Shown piece after piece: positions 61,522 to 64,000 of a stretch of DNA of 64,000 nucleotides (within the stretch, counting starts at the first letter, position 1; every line of letters starts with the position of its first letter). Below the pieces are notes generated by a model that saw only the letters and a list, made by a program, of their open reading frames with translations, was not told where the DNA came from and did no database searches. A program made the translations under genes and the position numbers. Source of the DNA: Paracoccus saliphilus. GTDB taxonomy: Bacteria; Pseudomonadota; Alphaproteobacteria; Rhodobacterales; Rhodobacteraceae. The stretch is taken from positions 1,860,001-1,924,000 of the forward strand of contig NZ_CP067140.1 of NCBI RefSeq assembly GCF_028553805.1, given 5' to 3'.

Positions 61522-63096
61522 TTACGATTTCTGGAACATGGCGAGCATGCGGCGGGTGACGAGGAAGCCACCGACGATGTTGACCCCCGCCATCAGCACG
61601 GCAAGCGCCGCGAGGATCAGCACCCATGCCGAGCCCGAACCGATCTGCATCAACGCACCGAGAATGATGATCGACGAAATCGCGTTGGTCACGGCCATCA
61701 AGGGCGTGTGCAGCGAATGCGCGACATTCCAGATCACCCGGAAGCCCACGAAACAGGCCAGCACGAAGACGATGAAATGCGACATGAAGCTGGCAGGCGC
61801 GATCAGCCCGATCAGAAGCAACAGGATGCCGCCCCCGGCCAGCATCGTGACCTGCGACTTTGTTTCCGCCTTGAAGGCCGCGACCTCCTGCGCGCGGCGC
61901 TCTTCCGGGGTCAGCTCCTTCGGCTTTTCCTTGGGCTTCTGCGCCGCGATCGCCGCAACCTTGGGGGGAGGCGGCGGGAAGGTGATGTCGTGATCATGCG
62001 CGACGGTGGCGCCACGGATCACGTCATCCTCCATGTCATGCACGATCACACCGTCTTTCTTCGGTGTCAGGTCGGTCATGAAGTGACGGATATTGTTGCC
62101 ATAAAGCTCGGAGGACTGCGCCCCCATCCGGCTGGCAAAATCGGTATAACCGACGATGGTCACGCCGTTTTCCGTGACGATTCGCTCATCCGCGACGGTC
62201 AGTTCGCAATTGCCGCCCTTTTCCGCCGCAAGGTCAACGATGACGCTGCCCTGCTTCATCGCCTCGACCATGTCCTTGGTCCACAGGACCGGCGCATCCC
62301 GTCCGGGAATCAGCGCGGTGGTGATGACCACATCCATGTCGGGGGCAAGTTCGCGGAATTTCTCGAGCTGCTTTTCGCGGAATTCCGGGCTGGACGGCGC
62401 GGCATAGCCACCGGTCGCGGCCCCGTCCTGCGTCTGCTCCTCGAAATCGAGGAACACGAATTCGGCGCCCATCGATTCGATCTGTTCTGCCACCTCTGGG
62501 CGCACGTCGAAGGCGAAGACCCGCGCGCCAAGGCTGGTGGCAGTGCCGATGGCAGCCAGGCCGGCCACACCAGCGCCCACGACCAGCACCTTGGCTGGTG
62601 GCACCTTGCCCGCCGCCGTCACCTGCCCGGTGAAGAAGCGGCCGAAATTGTTCGCCGCCTCGATGACCGAGCGATATCCGGCGATATTCGCCATCGAGGA
62701 CAGCGCGTCCATCTTCTGGGCGCGGCTGATGCGCGGCACCATGTCCATGGCAATCGCGGTAATGCCCTGCTCTTTCGCCTTTTCAAGCAATTCAGCGTTC
62801 TGCGCCGGGTAAAAGAACGAAATCAGCGTCTGCCCCTCGCGCATCTGCCCGATCTCGGCATCCGCAGGCTCGCGCACCTTGGCCACGACATCAACGGCCT
62901 TGATCAGGTCGGCCACGGTTTGTGCGACAGTGACCCCGGCCTTCTCATAGTCGGAATTCGAAAAACCAGCCCGTACCCCGGCACCGGATTCGACGAAAAC
63001 CTCGTGTCCAAGCTTCTGGAGATGCGCTGCCGAAGACGGCGTGATCGCCACCCGTGCCTCGCCCTCGTAACTCTCCTTCAAAGCGCCAATCTTCAT
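61522..63096 (-). CDS. pntA: NAD(P) transhydrogenase subunit alpha PntA
   Basis: 524 residues, the undivided form. The N-terminal AlaDH/PNT domain starts [20 protein letters not shown], with the Rossmann motif [20 protein letters not shown] and [20 protein letters not shown]. Four C-terminal helices include [20 protein letters not shown]. It works with PntB to supply NADPH. First gene of the pntAB operon. Confidence 0.96.
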   Translation of the reverse strand: MKIGALKESYEGEARVAITPSSAAHLQKLGHEVFVESGAGVRAGFSNSDYEKAGVTVAQTVADLIKAVDVVAKVREPADAEIGQMREGQTLISFFYPAQNAELLEKAKEQGITAIAMDMVPRISRAQKMDALSSMANIAGYRSVIEAANNFGRFFTGQVTAAGKVPPAKVLVVGAGVAGLAAIGTATSLGARVFAFDVRPEVAEQIESMGAEFVFLDFEEQTQDGAATGGYAAPSSPEFREKQLEKFRELAPDMDVVITTALIPGRDAPVLWTKDMVEAMKQGSVIVDLAAEKGGNCELTVADERIVTENGVTIVGYTDFASRMGAQSSELYGNNIRHFMTDLTPKKDGVIVHDMEDDVIRGATVAHDHDITFPPPPPKVAAIAAQKPKEKPKELTPEERRAQEVAAFKAETKSQVTMLAGGGILLLLIGLIAPASFMSHFIVFVLACFVGFRVIWNVAHSLHTPLMAVTNAISSIIILGALMQIGSGSAWVLILAALAVLMAGVNIVGGFLVTRRMLAMFQKS

Positions 63097-63264
63097 GGCG
63101 TTCTAGCCCCCCATTCTCTGATTTCGCAATCGAGCCTGCATAGCATCGCGCAACAATCTTTCACAAGTGCGCGAAGCGACGATATCTCATGAACATAACT
63201 GTTTCATGGACCTTCCATAGATTATCGCTCGTCCCGAACGATTCTGCCCGACCTTGCAAAAGTT

Positions 63265-63298
63265 AAAGGCCGCGCGGCAGTGCGCGCGACCCCTTTTT
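63265..63298. terminator. Terminator hairpin after the Ala/Asp/Glu-rich gene
   Basis: AAAGGCCGCGCG and CGCGCGACCCCTTT form a GC-rich stem with A- and T-runs on both sides, between the Ala-rich gene and pntA. Confidence 0.65.
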
Positions 63299-63324
63299 TC
63301 AAATATTCCACCGAAAGGTTGGTA

Positions 63325-64000
63325 TCAGTTCCCGGTCGGCTCGTCCGCGGCGGGCTCTTCTTCGATGGTGATCGCATTATCGAGCGCTTCAGCGGCGTCA
63401 TTCGCGGCGCCTTCGACAGCGGATGCAGCATCCGAAGCCGCGTCAGCCGCAGCATCGCCTGCATCCTGCATCGCATCGGCTGCGCCGCTTTCCTCAGCGG
63501 CCGCTTCTTCGTCGGTTCCAGCCGCCGCGTCGTCAGTTGCCCCTTCTTCTGTGTCCGCAGCCGCATCGTCGGCTGCGCCTTCCTCGGCACCTGCAGCCGC
63601 CTCATCGGTGGCTTCGTCGGTTGCAGCAGCCGCGTCATCCATGGCTTCATCAGTTGCAGCCGCCGCATCGTCCGCAGCTTCTTCCGTCGCAGCGGCCGCG
63701 TCATCAACGGCGTCCTCCGTCGCGGCAGCCGCATCATCTGCGGTCGCTTCGGCCTCGGCGGCGGCGTTATCCGCAGCCGCTTCCGCTTCGCTGGCGGCGT
63801 CATCGACAGCAGCCTCTGCATCCGCAGCCGCATCGTCAGCCGGAGCTTCCTCGGTGGTCGTCACGGTGGTCGTGTCGCCTTCGGTCGCGGCCGTGTCATC
63901 ACCCATGAACTGCTGCAGCACGAAATAGGCCAGCGCCAACGCCACCAGCACACCGAGGATCAACGGCAGCGGCGACGAGCGACGCTCGACCGGCTCGACA
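63325..64000 (-). CDS. Ala/Asp/Glu-rich repetitive membrane-anchored protein (partial, start beyond right edge)
   Basis: The visible 225 residues begin at the window edge with VEPVERRSSPLP, then one membrane helix LILGVLVALALAYFVLQQFM, then about 180 residues of degenerate Ala/Asp/Glu/Thr repeats (for example DDAAAATEEA repeated with changes). The tail is expected to be periplasmic, highly acidic and either helical or disordered. The coding strand stays open to the edge, so the true start is outside the window. No known function; composition resembles LEA-like or apolipoprotein-like proteins. Confidence 0.75.
   Translation of the reverse strand, partial: VEPVERRSSPLPLILGVLVALALAYFVLQQFMGDDTAATEGDTTTVTTTEEAPADDAAADAEAAVDDAASEAEAAADNAAAEAEATADDAAAATEDAVDDAAAATEEAADDAAAATDEAMDDAAAATDEATDEAAAGAEEGAADDAAADTEEGATDDAAAGTDEEAAAEESGAADAMQDAGDAAADAASDAASAVEGAANDAAEALDNAITIEEEPAADEPTGN

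Noticed and set aside
60264..63192. Long plus-strand frames opposite pntB and pntA
   Set aside because: Antisense to clear PntB and PntA coding sequences with all motifs; their openness reflects high GC codon bias.
63254..63928. Long Ser/Ala-rich plus-strand frame
   Set aside because: It is the complement of the GCN-rich acidic repeat protein; no ribosome site, and composition is explained by the opposite strand.
1..64000. CRISPR array, tRNA, rRNA, replication origin or riboswitch
   Set aside because: No regularly spaced repeats, tRNA-like ends, rRNA segments, DnaA-box clusters or known riboswitch cores were noticed; a dedicated covariance-model search would be decisive.

Overview
The window looks like a high-GC alphaproteobacterial chromosome or megaplasmid segment, most likely Rhodobacteraceae (Paracoccus-like). 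Pointers are the PntAB, DUF3422 and NCS1 neighbourhood on the right, a tiny 'GVPFVPL' lipoprotein and the AioXSRBA arrangement. The taxonomic call is inference from gene content. I saw no rRNA, tRNA or CRISPR array.

Layout. (1) 1-11 kb is a mobile and defence zone: the 5' end of a TnsB-like integrase and a TnsA-like nuclease leaving the left edge, an HTH protein, a very large DUF4011-helicase-nuclease resembling the Hhe anti-phage protein, a class II Fic AMP-transferase with its own promoter and repeat operators, and remnants of IS5, IS66 and IS21 elements. (2) 11-19 kb holds a methyltransferase, a metal-type ABC export or uptake operon with a His-rich PCu(A)C-like protein, alkaline phosphatase PhoA, and an Na/Pi symporter with an orphan PstS-like protein. 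(3) 19-25.5 kb is a cargo patch: cupin regulator, DMT exporter, tautomerase, LysR, PhzF, a transposase/MFS scar, a HAD phosphatase and an ArsR-SRPBCC protein. (4) 25.6-31.8 kb is pstSCAB-phoU-phoB. (5) 31.8-38.5 kb is the arsenite oxidase locus aioXSRBA on the minus strand. (6) 38.8-42.2 kb is an arsR-arsC fusion, GAPDH, arsJ and a small membrane protein. (7) 42.3-45.8 kb is phnDCEE. (8) 45.9-49.2 kb is PadR, MFS, ArsH and a metallophosphoesterase. (9) 49.5-53 kb has a Panacea-type toxin-antitoxin pair, a ParS-like antitoxin, a DUF6634-like gene and an AAA ATPase. (10) 53.7-64 kb looks like ordinary chromosomal backbone.

How it fits together. Sections 2 and 4-8 form an arsenic/phosphate island. 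Arsenate is a phosphate analogue. High-affinity phosphate uptake (Pst, Na/Pi symporter, Phn) and phosphatase would be induced by PhoB; I can read Pho-box-like repeats with 11-bp periodicity before phoA, the symporter, pstS and phnD. Arsenite is sensed by AioX-AioS-AioR and oxidised in the periplasm by AioBA. Arsenate inside the cell is either reduced by ArsC or converted by GAPDH to 1-arseno-3-phosphoglycerate and exported by ArsJ. ArsH with its MFS partner would handle trivalent organoarsenicals. No ArsM, ArsB or Acr3 gene was recognised in the window.

The most unusual points are an AioR that lacks the sigma-54 contact loop and a recognisable Walker B, a PadR-MFS-ArsH-phosphoesterase operon under two tandem palindromes, a His-rich PCu(A)C-like protein with altered copper ligands, and two about 95%-identical copies of a DUF6634-like segment bracketing about 41 kb of cargo.
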